Positions 41,801-49,719 of a DNA stretch of 64,000 bases are shown in pieces. The notes beneath the pieces are model-generated. The model ran no database searches, was not told the origin of the DNA, and was given only the letters and a program-made list of their open reading frames with translations. The stretch is from Ampullaceana balthica (taxonomy: Eukaryota > Mollusca > Gastropoda > Lymnaeidae). Made by a program: the position numbers and the translations under genes. How positions within the stretch are numbered: the first letter of the stretch is position 1; each line of letters begins with the position of its first letter. The stretch lies in the NCBI GenBank assembly GCA_944989445.1, contig CALYLW010000012.1, forward strand, positions 785,001-849,000, in the 5' to 3' direction.

Positions 41801-43836
41801 AGAAACTGTTTCCGCCCTGTCAATAAGCGACCGTCTGTTTTCCCGGGCGCCATGGCAACTCCAATAGCATTGTCATTCTTTAGCCAGCTTGTCCGTTATC
41901 TTTAACACCATCAACACAAACACCACACTTGAAACGCTCTGTTACCTTTTCGAGGGCGCATAGGAAAAAAAAATGTTCATCAGACCACAAATATGATGAT
42001 GCCCGTGACTTGTAGTGATGCGAAATAGCATCTATCACAAGACAATGTGGTTTGGAAAAATAAGTATTGGCGTTGAAGATGAAATTTGTCCGACTCAGAC
42101 TAGAAAATATTTTATTTTTAACAGAATTAGATAATAGCTGTTTTTCACCAATTGCAAACTCTCCAACACCTTAAATTGTAAATGAATGAAAATCTGGCCG
42201 TTGTTATTTTATTTAAAACCTGTATTTATTCCTTAATAATTAATTTAATGTGGTTTTGGTTAATGGTAGCATTAATATTATTTTACTCACACTTTCTTTG
42301 CTAAAGACACCTTTTTGTCAATCTATTATTTTAGCTTTCCTTTTCTTTGTTTAACTTATTTCTTTAAGACATCATGTTTTAGAAAAATAAGAATAAATAA
42401 ATTATACATACGCTTAGATGTTTAATTGTGTTATTAACGCAAATTAACAAATCATGTTGTTGAAACAATGTTACAAATTATTTTGTAACTATAATTCCAT
42501 AACTTTATAATAAAATTGTGCTCTCGTGATTTATTAAAATAACATCAGAATTAAACATTTAATTTTTTTTTAGAAATTCTAGACATTAACAATCATGTGT
42601 ATGAGTATATTTAATAATAATTTTTTTTTAATTTGTGAAAATTTAATTTCATATACCATTTGAAATTAGTTAAGCATATAAAAGTCATGCTCTGGCTAAA
42701 AAATAACTTCGGTTATAAAACTTTCCGGAAGCAAATTTAAAAGGAAATCAAATAAAATAATAATCCACAAAATTCTAAACGAGTGTGGAGTTTTATCAGA
42801 TGTATCACCTCATTGCCACAGTAAACGATGCATGGGACTGTGAGAGTTGGTCGATTAGCTAACCGAAAATCTGTCAAAATAACGGCCTAATGAATACTGC
42901 CGAAACAGCACAAGGAAATACATCTTATTACTTTCTTCTAAAACCCGCTTCCGTCAACAGAGACGTTCTTTCAGAAGGCTGGAACTTTCCATGCCCCCCC
43001 CCCACACACATACACTTTTTGTAAAACAACCGTGAGGACTAAATCCGTTTTCTAAATATAGTCAAATCACTCACAGGTCTCATAGAGTGATCTCTGGTCA
43101 CTCTATCGCCAATCGGACAGGCCGAGATCGACCCAGTTCCCTGTAATGATTCCTCAAGAACCATTTGAAGAAGGGGACTTCCATTTCCTCTCTTTTCTTT
43201 CTATTTCATATACTAAGGTTCCTGATTACTGTTAATGTTTCAATTGTATAATGTGTGAATATACACCCAGCTATTTGGAATTTCTATTTATATCTACTAC
43301 GTACTTAAGTGTTTTTATCTCCCCGAAAAAAATATTAAAAAAAATAATAATTAACTCTTGAGATAAACTTAAATAAACTTATTCATTTAATGTCGTAGAT
43401 CCATTAATACACCATCAATGCATTAAGAAGAATCAATTTTATTTAGATATTAATCTTATATCCGGATCTACTTTTGCCCATATCTCAGCAGATATTTGTC
43501 TATTCTACCTTAATTCAATTTAGCATAGTGGACTTGACCTAGATAAAAAAATTGCCTGAAACCTTATTACACTAACAATTTTAAATTTGCACTATTACTT
43601 CTGGTGAAAATTATTTTGTTACAAAAACGTTGTCTAAAATAATTACTATAAGTAATGCGATATGACGTTTTACGGTCTGCGAAATTTAATATACTAGTAG
43701 CATAGTTTGACACACTCAATACAACCAAATAATGTATTTTATCTTTTCTTTGACAGGTAAAAGGCGGAGAAGAAGTATAGCCTCAAAATCTTCACCCCTC
43801 AGTCAGTTCCTCTTGAGGCACACGCGGCAGTCCTGA
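5971..43836 (+). CDS. Putative secreted amidated four-cysteine neuropeptide/peptide-hormone precursor (join 5971-6134, 32475-32614, 43757-43836)
   Basis: Splicing three exons at consensus GT/AG sites gives one 127-residue frame. Residues 1-24 are a signal peptide: Lys3, then a hydrophobic core, then a TTADS-type end. Residues 25-59 are a Lys/Glu-rich spacer that probably forms a helix. Lys60-Arg61 is a prohormone-convertase site. Residues 62-101 would be the mature peptide, starting ECRGYMCAYN and ending ECARNPRCSP, with cysteines at 63, 68, 93 and 99 (C-X4-C-X24-C-X5-C). Residues 77-95 look like an amphipathic helix. Gly102 followed by Lys-Arg-Arg-Arg-Arg is an amidation plus cleavage signal, giving a C-terminal Pro-amide. 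Residues 108-127 are a Ser/Arg-rich tail. A CX4C ring, helix and Pro-amide recall calcitonin-type peptides, but the second cysteine pair does not fit. It does not match the vasotocin, CCAP, elevenin, PDF/cerebrin or CHH/ITP patterns. A cysteine-stabilised helical hairpin, as in some venom peptides, is an alternative. Family unknown. Confidence 0.8.
6145..6170. repeat. (TTG)n microsatellite
   Basis: Short run of GTT/TTG triplets about 10 bases into intron 1. Confidence 0.7.
6408..6895 (-). pseudogene. CR1/L2-like LINE 3' end, minus strand, with duplicated tail
   Basis: On the minus strand, 6895-6770 encodes a block (TIALKTNLFNLYFPNK) that aligns with the C-terminus of the LINE at 28474-29904 (FKTALKTHLFKIYFQNK). 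Downstream on the same strand, 6651-6513 carries the LINE tail (tgtaaagcgcagtgagccc ... tactgcgat), like the tail at 30019-30063 of the intact copy. A second tail-like segment with the same aagcg...gagtccag and ctggggtac...gctatata parts lies at 6460-6408. The coding part is broken upstream of 6895. It is a dead, 5'-truncated insertion of the same or a sister family. Confidence 0.72.
6536..6640. repeat. 15-bp minisatellite, 7 copies, inside a LINE 3' tail
   Basis: Seven consecutive units of cggctgggctcactg with two variant units (ttgct start at 6566, gggtt at 6581). The unit is the reverse complement of the conserved gtgagcccag stem of the LINE tail, so the array expanded from within the tail. 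Confidence 0.9.
7368..7430 (-). repeat. Possible tRNA-like SINE head
   Basis: On the minus strand the DNA reads tagcttaacggttaagac followed about 25 bases later by gttgcgattta. These resemble the A and B boxes of a RNA polymerase III promoter in a tRNA-derived SINE. The B box is imperfect and the cloverleaf is not convincing, so it is a weak call. Confidence 0.3.
10805..10975 (+). other. Coding-like open stretch, 56 codons, unknown
   Basis: An open frame without an initiator, bounded by TAA at 10802 and TAG at 10973. Its composition is protein-like: rich in Ala, Gln, Val and Glu, with a predicted helical part reading ESHVKTMLYGTAQQMEQVAQ. It has no recognised domain and no convincing splice sites. 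It could be a relic of a gene or transposon, or chance. Confidence 0.22.
12154..12255 (+). promoter_or_regulatory. Promoter-like TATA box and possible untranslated first exon
   Basis: TATAAAG at 12154 sits in a locally GC-rich stretch and is followed by a CpG-containing segment ending at a donor-like site, aagctg|gtaatg, at 12255. No open frame of note lies in it (the ATG at 12189 meets a stop after three codons). Its position inside intron 1 downstream of the signal-peptide exon argues against it serving the peptide gene. The evidence is weak. Confidence 0.2.
12913..12961. repeat. 16-bp GT-rich tandem repeat, about 3 copies
   Basis: Three units of tatgtgtgtgtgttgt with one cacg variant. Confidence 0.8.
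16881..17069. repeat. 63-bp tandem triplicate
   Basis: Three adjacent 63-base units (16881, 16944, 17007), each starting tatgaacttaggtta and ending in ctg(c/g/a)(t/g/a)gcg-like sequence, with only a few differences between units. No reading frame or function is visible. Confidence 0.92.
22031..22154. repeat. Direct duplication of about 60-65 bp
   Basis: Two adjacent units, 22031-22095 and 22096-22154, share taatgattgtcatagaacga and caatttcaacacattc. The second has a small deletion. Confidence 0.85.
24894..25395 (+). mobile_element. Divergent plus-strand copy of the Helitron-related repeat family
   Basis: It begins tcctttatattaactcg, the reverse-complement counterpart of the ends of the copies at 48404, 54510 and 55087. 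It contains the conserved cagatcgatcgcatgtacc and gtaattaaattatt blocks at about 25050-25090. It ends with ggatttatagtcaaaaac and tttacgggttgttttta near 25345-25392, the shared terminal module. In between are four imperfect repeats of gtgcgtattatattgaac (25150-25310) not seen in the other copies. It is non-coding and non-autonomous. Confidence 0.65.
28474..29904 (+). pseudogene. LINE reverse transcriptase, 5'-truncated, frame intact
   Basis: This encoded the reverse transcriptase that copies element RNA into DNA at the target site. From the TTG at 28522 the open frame is 460 codons with no internal stop. Numbered from there, it shows NYRPVS (14-19), the first catalytic Asp in LLDLSADFDTVDH (Asp86), GVPQGSVLGP (143-152) and FADDTQLY with the catalytic Asp pair 178-179. 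A C-terminal region follows with ARMDYCNSLL, KLQKVQNSAARLV, LHWLPI and QWNSLPLHIR. SADFD replaces the usual SAAFD. The motif set is characteristic of the CR1/L2/Jockey group. The TTG is not a true start. Intactness suggests a fairly recent insertion, but without the endonuclease the copy cannot mobilise itself. Confidence 0.9.
28474..30095 (+). mobile_element. 5'-truncated CR1/L2-group LINE
   Basis: The coding homology starts abruptly near 28474 (GTFPSLCKSAIIKPLLKK), just downstream of an in-frame TGA, so the endonuclease and the start of the reverse transcriptase are missing. This is the usual outcome of incomplete target-primed reverse transcription. The 3' untranslated tail ends with a conserved stem (cccag at 30034, ctggg at 30046) inside the aaagcgct...gctctatataaata motif, followed by a TTATT-type simple tail at 30070-30095. 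I could not find a clear target duplication. It lies in intron 1 in the same orientation as the host gene. Confidence 0.88.
31760..31909. repeat. (CT)n microsatellite
   Basis: A long CT tract, almost pure from about 31773 to 31850, then interrupted. The Ser-Leu open frames through it are artefacts of the repeat. Confidence 0.95.
32475..32614 (+). CDS. Coding exon 2: cleavage site and four-cysteine peptide
   Basis: Acceptor tttctcctttttcag ends at 32474 and donor ccag|gtaagg follows 32614. The first base completes Ser55 with the last two bases of exon 1. It then encodes KIPYKR, the dibasic site, and the whole cysteine-bearing region through CSP, ending with the first base of Gly102 (phase 1). 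All four cysteines of the mature peptide are in this one exon. If the downstream donor is not used, the frame runs nine more codons (Gly-Lys-Glu...) to a TAG at 32638. The plus-strand overlap frame starting at 32531 is a shadow extended by the AGT repeat. Confidence 0.82.
32652..33074. repeat. (AGT)n trinucleotide microsatellite, about 420 bp
   Basis: AGT triplets interrupted by AGC, AAT, AGA and AGG variants. It starts 38 bases inside intron 2. The poly-Val and poly-Leu frames across it are artefacts. Confidence 0.97.
35611..35679 (+). repeat. tRNA-derived SINE head (A and B boxes)
   Basis: tggtctcacggttagggc (35619-35636) matches a polymerase III A box, and ggttcgagattc (35664-35675) matches a B box at the usual distance for a tRNA. 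The acceptor stem does not pair well, so this is a SINE head or tRNA pseudogene rather than a working tRNA gene. A T-rich body follows at once. Confidence 0.6.
35680..35858. repeat. 96-bp tandem duplication
   Basis: Two adjacent units start gagtc at 35680 and 35776. Both contain ggtctgggttaggtttagt, followed by tgtctatttt and ttaaaatagaaaaa. This is probably the body of the SINE-like element duplicated. Confidence 0.88.
36841..36862. repeat. Short TA-rich run
   Basis: A short (TA)n stretch in otherwise unique AT-rich DNA. Confidence 0.6.
37520..37641. repeat. (GA)n microsatellite
   Basis: A pure GA tract from about 37553 to 37626 with interrupted flanks. Confidence 0.95.
38731..38802. repeat. 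(TA)n microsatellite
   Basis: Nearly pure TA dinucleotides with one TTTA interruption. Confidence 0.95.
39131..39462 (+). mobile_element. Non-autonomous Helitron, copy A of a tandem pair
   Basis: It starts with a canonical Helitron 5' end, TCCTATATAATAAAAGG, after a host A at 39130. Near its 3' end is a short hairpin (cgtccttggacg), then gggcttggttgctcg, where the expected CTAG terminus has decayed to CTCG. It is about 330 bp, like the minus-strand copy at 52495-52828, and has no coding sequence. It runs directly into copy B, as expected when rolling-circle replication reads through a weak terminator. Confidence 0.75.
39460..40188 (+). mobile_element. Non-autonomous Helitron, copy B, with intact 3' end
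   Basis: It starts TCgTATATAATAAAAT, fused to copy A, and ends with a hairpin CCCGTC-CTTA-GACGGG (40161-40176) followed by ctttgttg and CTAG at 40185-40188, then a host T. This is the textbook Helitron 3' structure, and the A/T flanks of the whole pair (39130, 40189) fit the known Helitron preference for AT sites. It is expanded relative to copy A by internal G-rich repeats. The short open frames in it are shadows. Confidence 0.8.
39696..40125. repeat. Internal duplication and G-rich minisatellite in Helitron B
   Basis: Two copies of a segment of about 230 bp (starting near 39696 and 39929) share gtatttttcacgtgat/gtatttttgacgtgat and a gggtctctcgacaaac block. Each is followed by several degenerate units of roughly 40 bp resembling gggtctctggacagaccgcg plus a G run. 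Confidence 0.75.
40811..40848. repeat. (GT)n microsatellite
   Basis: Interrupted GT dinucleotide run. Confidence 0.85.
43757..43836 (+). CDS. Coding exon 3: amidation/cleavage signal and C-terminal tail
   Basis: The first two bases complete Gly102, the amide donor. The next codons read Lys-Arg-Arg-Arg-Arg, then SIASKSSPLSQFLLRHTRQS and TGA at 43834-43836. That a glycine split across an intron is followed at once by a poly-basic site is strong support for the splice junction. The acceptor has a long pyrimidine tract. Confidence 0.8.
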
Positions 43837-44137
43837 GGCTTGATCGACGCGCTGTACCAGGTCTGAACGGGGCCGAAAACAGTTTATCACGATTCCATGT
43901 AACAGAGCTTTTGCTAATACACTAGGACCAAATACTACTTTGTTTGAGTTTTTTCATTCACTCTTTAGCTTTTTGTAACATTTCTTTAAATTAGACTATT
44001 TCTGTTGTTTAAATGAGTCCTTCTTTGTTGTTCTGCTCCTTAAACTTAAAGTGACGCAGTTGGGTTTGATGTCCGGTCTTGAATTCGATGAAACTCTTCT
44101 ACTGCAAAAATGCTGTTAAAAAAATTCAATTCGATTT

Positions 44138-44277
44138 AAGAAATAAAAGCGCCAGAACAGCGGACATACCATCCTAGGCCCTATTTGCCTACGCCACTGA
44201 TCACTGCAGTGATCAGTGGCGTAGGCAATTAGGGCGTAGGAGGGAATGTCCGCTGTTGTGGCACTTTTTATTTTTTT
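44138..44277. mobile_element. Near-perfect palindrome (MITE-like)
   Basis: The two arms mirror each other around ctgcag at 44204-44209. The centre is exact for about 40 bases (gcctacgccactgatcactg and its complement). The outer parts (agcgccagaacagcggaca against tgtccgctgttgtggcact) carry only a few mismatches and extend into aaataaaa and tttttattt. It is probably two head-to-head copies of one short element. Confidence 0.85.
44142..44147 (+). terminator. Candidate poly(A) signal AATAAA for the peptide gene
   Basis: First AATAAA downstream of the stop codon, giving a 3' untranslated region of about 310-330 bases. It lies in the left outer part of the palindromic element at 44138-44277, so the element may supply the signal. 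Other AATAAA/ATTAAA sequences occur further on (from about 44314), so the real end is uncertain. Confidence 0.4.
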
Positions 44278-44334
44278 CAAGGAGACTTAAGGAAAAAAAA
44301 TAATTTAAAAACAAAAATTAAATTAAATTAAAAA

Positions 44335-44395
44335 AGCGCCGCAACAGCGGAATTTCCTCATGGGCCCTATTTGCCTAAGCCGCTGATCACTGCCG
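44335..44395 (+). mobile_element. Half copy of the 44138-44277 palindrome
   Basis: About 60 bases (agcgccgcaacagcgga ... cctatttgcctaagccgctg) match the left arm with several substitutions, and are followed by atcactgc as in the palindrome. The opposite arm is missing. Confidence 0.75.
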
Positions 44396-44562
44396 TCTCA
44401 ATATATCTTTTTTTTTGTTTTTGTTTTTAAAGAACAAAAAGTTAAGGCTTGAAATCAAAGAAGTGGAAGCCAATCTGGCTGGAGCAACTCAAGCTGAAAA
44501 CTAAGCCATGAAAATTCGAGCAATTGAACAAAATGAAAACACCTCAGGAACAACGAAACAAA

Positions 44563-44600
44563 TCACACACACACACACACAAACAAACAAACAAACAACG
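44563..44600. repeat. (CA)n and CAAA-type simple repeat
   Basis: An ACAC run followed by AAAC repeats. Confidence 0.8.
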
Positions 44601-45510
44601 AACATTTTTTTGAAAAAAATACTGCAAAAAAAAATAATTGTTAAAAATAAATAAATACAAACATATTCAACGAACAGGCAGCAAAGATTAATGCAACACA
44701 TTGGCAAATACGCACGCCTTAGTCTAGACAGCATGTCATAAAATGGTACTAATTATTTTTAAAAAGTTAATTAAATTTTATTTCAGCTTTTGAAAGAAAT
44801 AAAAAATGGTATGCAATTTTCTTCGTTGAAAAAATAAATAAATAAAATAAACAAAATATTTAAAAAAATTTAAATTTTTTTTTAAATTCAGTGCTGCCCC
44901 CATTAAAATCATTTTGATTCGGTTTCTTACTACTTTAATTACTTCAAATCTGTGATAATAAAAAACAAAACAAACAAAAACAAAAAAAGTCCTGCAGTCA
45001 CGTTGTCACAATCACTGTGCCCGCCAAAGAGCCACTTATTTAAACAAAGACTTCAATAGCAACCTCTGTCCATTACTAAAGCGATTTTCGTCTTTAATAT
45101 TGAAAAATATTATTGTTAACTTAGTATATTCTTTTAAATGTGCAAATCTTGATAGAAATTGACTTGGAATGGGTTTACTGACTTTTAAAAACAAAATCTA
45201 TGGATTGTAATCTGAATTAAAAGATAAATAAAATACGTCTAAGTGTGCACATTTTACATTTGTTTAATGAACAGACCCAATAATCTTCTACTAAGGAAAT
45301 ATATTTTTTAAAATATTACCGAAAAATGTCTATACGTCTATAAACGTATAATTAGAACAATGTTTAACAAACATTTACAATAATGGTTGCAATTATAGAA
45401 AATGATAGAGGAATTTTGACATGTAGCTGGGATAAATGAATTGAACACACTGATAAGAATATTTTATTAAAAATTTAAACACCCAACAAAATTCACACAA
45501 ACACTCAAAT

Positions 45511-45511
45511 A

Positions 45512-45584
<73 letters not shown>

Positions 45585-45599
45585 AAGAGAGACAGAGAA
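45511..45599. repeat. (GA)n microsatellite
   Basis: A long pure GA tract, with interruptions after about 45580. Confidence 0.95.
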
Positions 45600-46022
45600 T
45601 GAGGAACAAAAGAAAACAGGATGTGTGTATGTCTGGAACCAATGAAACTGAGAGACAGCTTTCATCAACGCCAAGATGTCAAGTCAGTCTTAAATAGCTT
45701 CTACTTTTGTTTAACTCACATGAAGAGGTCATGCTCACATGAATTTATTATGGCATTAATTTTATTTGTCATGAGTGGTAAGTTGCCTTTACTTATAAAA
45801 AAATAGTTTAAAATGGTGTTATTGTTACGTATTTCCATTAGATGGATTTAAGTCCTTGGAAGATCAAGCTATTTCTCTGGGGTTTGGTGGATGTACTATG
45901 AAATTCTCCTTTAGTCTCGAATAAACAAATGATATATTCTCCTCATTTTGATTGGAAAGGTCTACAATGTTTATCAAACATGTACATATATAAATGTGTA
46001 TTCAGATTTATTAAAATTGTTT

Positions 46023-47755
46023 TAATCTACATTGAGAGAAACACGGGGTGTGGTAAACAGTTCTATAACACAACAATAATCTACATTAAAAGAAACACGG
46101 GGTGTGGTAAACAGTTCTATAACACAACAATAATCTACATTGAAAGAAACACGGGGGTTTGGTTAGCAGTTCTATAACACAACAATAATCTACATTGAGA
46201 GAAACACGGGGTGTGGTAAACAGTTCTATAACACAACAATAATCTACATTAAAAGAAACACGGGGTGTGGTAAACAGTTCTTTAACACAACAATAATCTA
46301 CATTGAAAGAAACACGGGGGTGTGGTTAGCAGTTCTATAACACAACAATAATCTACATTGAGAGAAACACGGGGTGTGGTAAACAGTTCTATAACACAAC
46401 AATAATCTACATTAAAAGAAACACGGGTGTGGTAAACAGTTCTATAACACAACAATAATCTACATTAAAAGAAACACGGGGTGTGGTAAACAGTTCTATA
46501 ACACAACAATAATCTACATTGAAAGAAACACGGGTGTGTGGTTAGCAGTTCTATAACACAACAATAATCTACATTAAAAGAAACACGGGGTGTGGTTAGC
46601 AGTTCTATAACACAACAATAATCTACATTAAAAGAAACACGGGGGTGTGGTTAGCAGTTCTATAACACAACAATAATCTACATTGAGAGAAACACGGGGT
46701 GTGGTTAGCAGTTCTATAACACAACAATAATCTACATTGAGAGAAACACGGGGGTGTGGTTAGCAGTTCTATAACACAACAATAATCTACATTAAAAGAA
46801 ACACGGGGGTGAAGTTAGCAGTTCTATAACACAACAATAATCTACATTGAGAGAAACACGGGGTGTGGTTAGCAGTTCTATAACACAACAATAATCTACA
46901 TTAAAAGAAACACGGGGTGTGGTAAACAGTTCTTTAACACAACAATAATCTACATTGAAAGAAACACGGGGGTGTGGTTAGCAGTTCTATAACACAACAA
47001 TAATCTACATTGAGAGAAACACGGGGTGTGGTAAACAGTTCTATAACACAACAATAATCTACATTAAAAGAAACACGGGTGTGGTAAACAGTTCTATAAC
47101 ACAACAATAATCTACATTAAAAGAAACACGGGGTGTGGTAAACAGTTCTATAACACAACAATAATCTACATTGAAAGAAACACGGGTGTGTGGTTAGCAG
47201 TTCTATAACACAACAATAATCTACATTAAAAGAAACACGGGGTGTGGTTAGCAGTTCTATAACACAACAATAATCTACATTAAAAGAAACACGGGGGTGT
47301 GGTTAGCAGTTCTATAACACAACAATAATCTACATTGAGAGAAACACGGGGGTGTGGTTAGCAGTTCTATAACACAACAGTAATCTACATTAAAAGAAAC
47401 ACGGGGGTGAAGTTAGCAGTTCTATAACACAACAATAATCTACATTGAGAGAAACACGGGGTGTGGTTAGCAGTTCTATAACACAACAATAATCTACATT
47501 AAAAGAAACACGGGGTGTGGTTAGCAGTTCTATAACACAACAATAATCTACATTAAAAGAAACACGGGGTGTGGTTAGCAGTTCTATAACACAACAATAA
47601 TTTACATTGAAAGAAACACGGGGTGTGGTTAGCAGTTCTATAACACAACAATAATTTACATTGAAAGAAACACGGGGTGTGGTTAGCAGTTCTATAACAC
47701 AACAATAATTTACATTGAAAGAAACACGGGGTGTGGTTAGCAGTTCTATAACACA
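46023..47755. repeat. 54-bp satellite array, about 32 units, with higher-order structure
   Basis: The unit is roughly aataatctacattgaaagaa + acacggggtgtggttagcag + ttctataacacaac. Unit types differ at three places: ttgaga, ttgaaa or ttaaaa; the length of the G run; and gtaaac or gttagc. The order of types at units 5-16 (from about 46248) is repeated at units 17-27 (from about 46900), including the marked ttcttt variant and the rare gggtgaagttagc variant (46805 and 47405). The second block lacks one unit. The last three units are a uniform subtype with taatttacattg. The frames across it (for example 47553-47756) are repeat artefacts. Confidence 0.95.
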
Positions 47756-48403
47756 CCTATGATAGGATTAATAAGCAGAAATTAGGAGGTTTATTTTTTC
47801 ATTAAAAACTACAAATATCGAAAAAAATCTTAGTACTTTGTCTTAGCACTATATTAAGTGATAGATTATGTTTTAAATTTTTTTTTGGGGGATGGGGTAA
47901 GGTATTGATGAAAAACTCTTCTAACCTTGATCCCAAGCATCTTATAACATAAAAAGGCAGTCTTAAGCTGTAAGTGTTCAGTGTGTGATGAGCCGTTAAC
48001 GCTGTCTGTCCTATTGATTAGTTTCAGCCCAAGCCAGACATCAGCTACAACATGTACAGCCAATCAGACATCATTTTATACAAGAAACTCTGGCTAACAT
48101 ACGTACTGTAATGCTGAGCATAGGCAAAAGCGGTTCGGACTGGATAAGTGACATTTTCAAAGAAGTACACTTTCATCAGTTCTTTTTTTCTTTATACTTT
48201 TTTTTCTTCAATTGAACTTAGCTCTTTCCACTTTTATTGTCACTTTATTTCTCTCAGTTACCGTGTCCTTAATTCAATATCATCTCACATGTATTTCAAA
48301 CAAAAATATACTAGAAAAAAAGTTGGTAGTTATTTTTTTTAATGAGTAAAACCTAAATTATATATAGTTTACACCTTTCTCACTATCAAACAATACTTGA
48401 TAA
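47756..48403. other. No gene seen
   Basis: AT-rich DNA with a T-rich patch at 48180-48215. The short frames at 47866-48063 (minus) and 48148-48342 (plus) show no motif. Confidence 0.5.
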
Positions 48404-48946
48404 ATAAAACAAACCCGTAAAAACAAAGTTTTTGACTATAAATCCCTTATATATGAGACATAACTAACAGTAATGATTATTTTCAAACATGTACAGACTG
48501 AATCTGTCTTAACTCAAGTTTGCTTCATAACCCTAGGGGGGGAGGGGGTGGGAGGGGGAGAGGGGAAAAGTCTGGTCACCAATTCGCTTGACCGAGCTCA
48601 GCGTGACACGTAAAATGTAAACAAAAGCACCCCGTCGCTTCGTTGGGTCACCTCAATGCGTCAGCTCAAACTTTCACGTGGCAAAAAAACAATAACAAAC
48701 CGTGAATTTGAATTACATACCTCATATAAGGATAAACTAAAAATGCATTTATTTAATTACGGTACGTTCGATCGATCTGAAATTTTGATACGATGCATTG
48801 TTAGGTCAGACGGGTCAGTGTGCCAAATTTCAATTCGATCGAATCACGGGAAGTGGGTCATTTTCGACTTTTCTTTTGCCGCCCGCCCAGCCCATGAGAT
48901 GATGAGATGATGAGACGGCCGCGAAGTTAATAGAAGGGATTTAATA
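48404..48946 (-). mobile_element. Helitron-related repeat family, copy 1
   Basis: On the minus strand it runs from near atcccttctattaacttcgc to ttacgggtttgttttatt. It contains the gatcgatctgaaattttgat block, a G-rich minisatellite (48535-48562) and the module ggatttatagtcaaaaac + tttgtttttacggg, which is also present in the bona fide Helitrons at 39131 and 52495. It has no coding sequence. The 3' end shows no clear CTAG or hairpin, so the Helitron assignment rests on the shared module and the TCCC/A start. Confidence 0.7.
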
Positions 48947-49536
48947 ATAAAACGCTCTTTGTAATATGCTTTGAAAACCGTATCCTTGTGTCAGTTATAT
49001 CACAAAGGCTTTCATCAAGACAAAATGAAAGAGAAAAGTTAGCGACAGCCGTGATCTGAGTTTGAGCCAAGTTTTAAGAATGATAACGCGGTCTTATTTA
49101 GTTGGTTACATTTGATAGTTAGCAGATAGTTTGGTATCAAAACAATTCCCCCGTTAAAGCTTAACAATCTCTTGAATAGATCTTCCAGAAATCTTAAATA
49201 GCTCATCAATACAAATAATTCTTTAGATTTAAGATGCGCCTTAAAACAATTGGTGGAAAATGATTCTATTAAAGAAATATTTTCACTCGCTGCATGGAAA
49301 AAAAGAACACAACATTATTCAGCATGTAGCCTTTTTTTACCTAATCATTGACTCTTGACTAATGGAATCGACAGTTTTGCAGCTATTTAATGATAAAAAC
49401 CAACTAAAATATAGCTCTGTTTATATAGCATTATTGTTATTATGGTTTTTCATTATTATTATTTTTTTCGTAACTTGTTGTGGACAATCATTGATAACCC
49501 CAGTGTCGCAGCTAGCGAAGCTGCGGAGCTACAGGG
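48947..49536. other. No gene seen
   Basis: Unique AT-rich DNA with no supportable feature. Confidence 0.5.
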
Positions 49537-49719
49537 GACACAATACAAGGGTTTGACACCACATTGAAACAGGTGACACAATACAAGGGTTTGACACCAC
49601 ATTGAAACAGGTGGCACAATACAATGGTTCGACACCACATTGAAACAGGTGACACAATACAAGGGTTTGACACCTCATTGAAATAGGTGACACAATACAA
49701 GGGTTGACACCACATTGAA
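49537..49719. repeat. 38-bp minisatellite, about 5 copies
   Basis: Units read gacacaatacaagggtttga + caccacattgaaacaggt with few changes. The last unit is shortened by one T. The Cys/Ser/Val-rich minus-strand frames here are repeat artefacts. Confidence 0.93.

Larger units (their letters stand above)
32615..43756 (+). other. Intron 2 of the peptide gene (11.1 kb, phase 1)
   Basis: Donor gtaagg, and acceptor ttttatcttttctttgacag. It contains the AGT microsatellite, the SINE-like composite, GA and TA microsatellites and the tandem Helitrons listed separately. Stretches 33075-35460, 36113-37519, 37642-38730, 38803-39130 and 40189-43756 are AT-rich and show no gene I can support. Confidence 0.75.

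Noticed and set aside
5971..43836. Assignment of the peptide gene to calcitonin/DH31, PDF/cerebrin, CCAP, vasotocin, elevenin or CHH
   Set aside because: Cysteine number and spacing, or the diagnostic residues of each family, do not match; the gene is left unnamed.
46023..47755. CRISPR-like array
   Set aside because: The units are contiguous 54-bp tandem repeats with no unique spacers, in a eukaryotic genome.
47553..47756. Repeated-peptide protein with CYRTANHTPCFFQCKLL units
   Set aside because: Satellite array translated in a frame that the last uniform units keep open by chance (unit length 54 is divisible by three).
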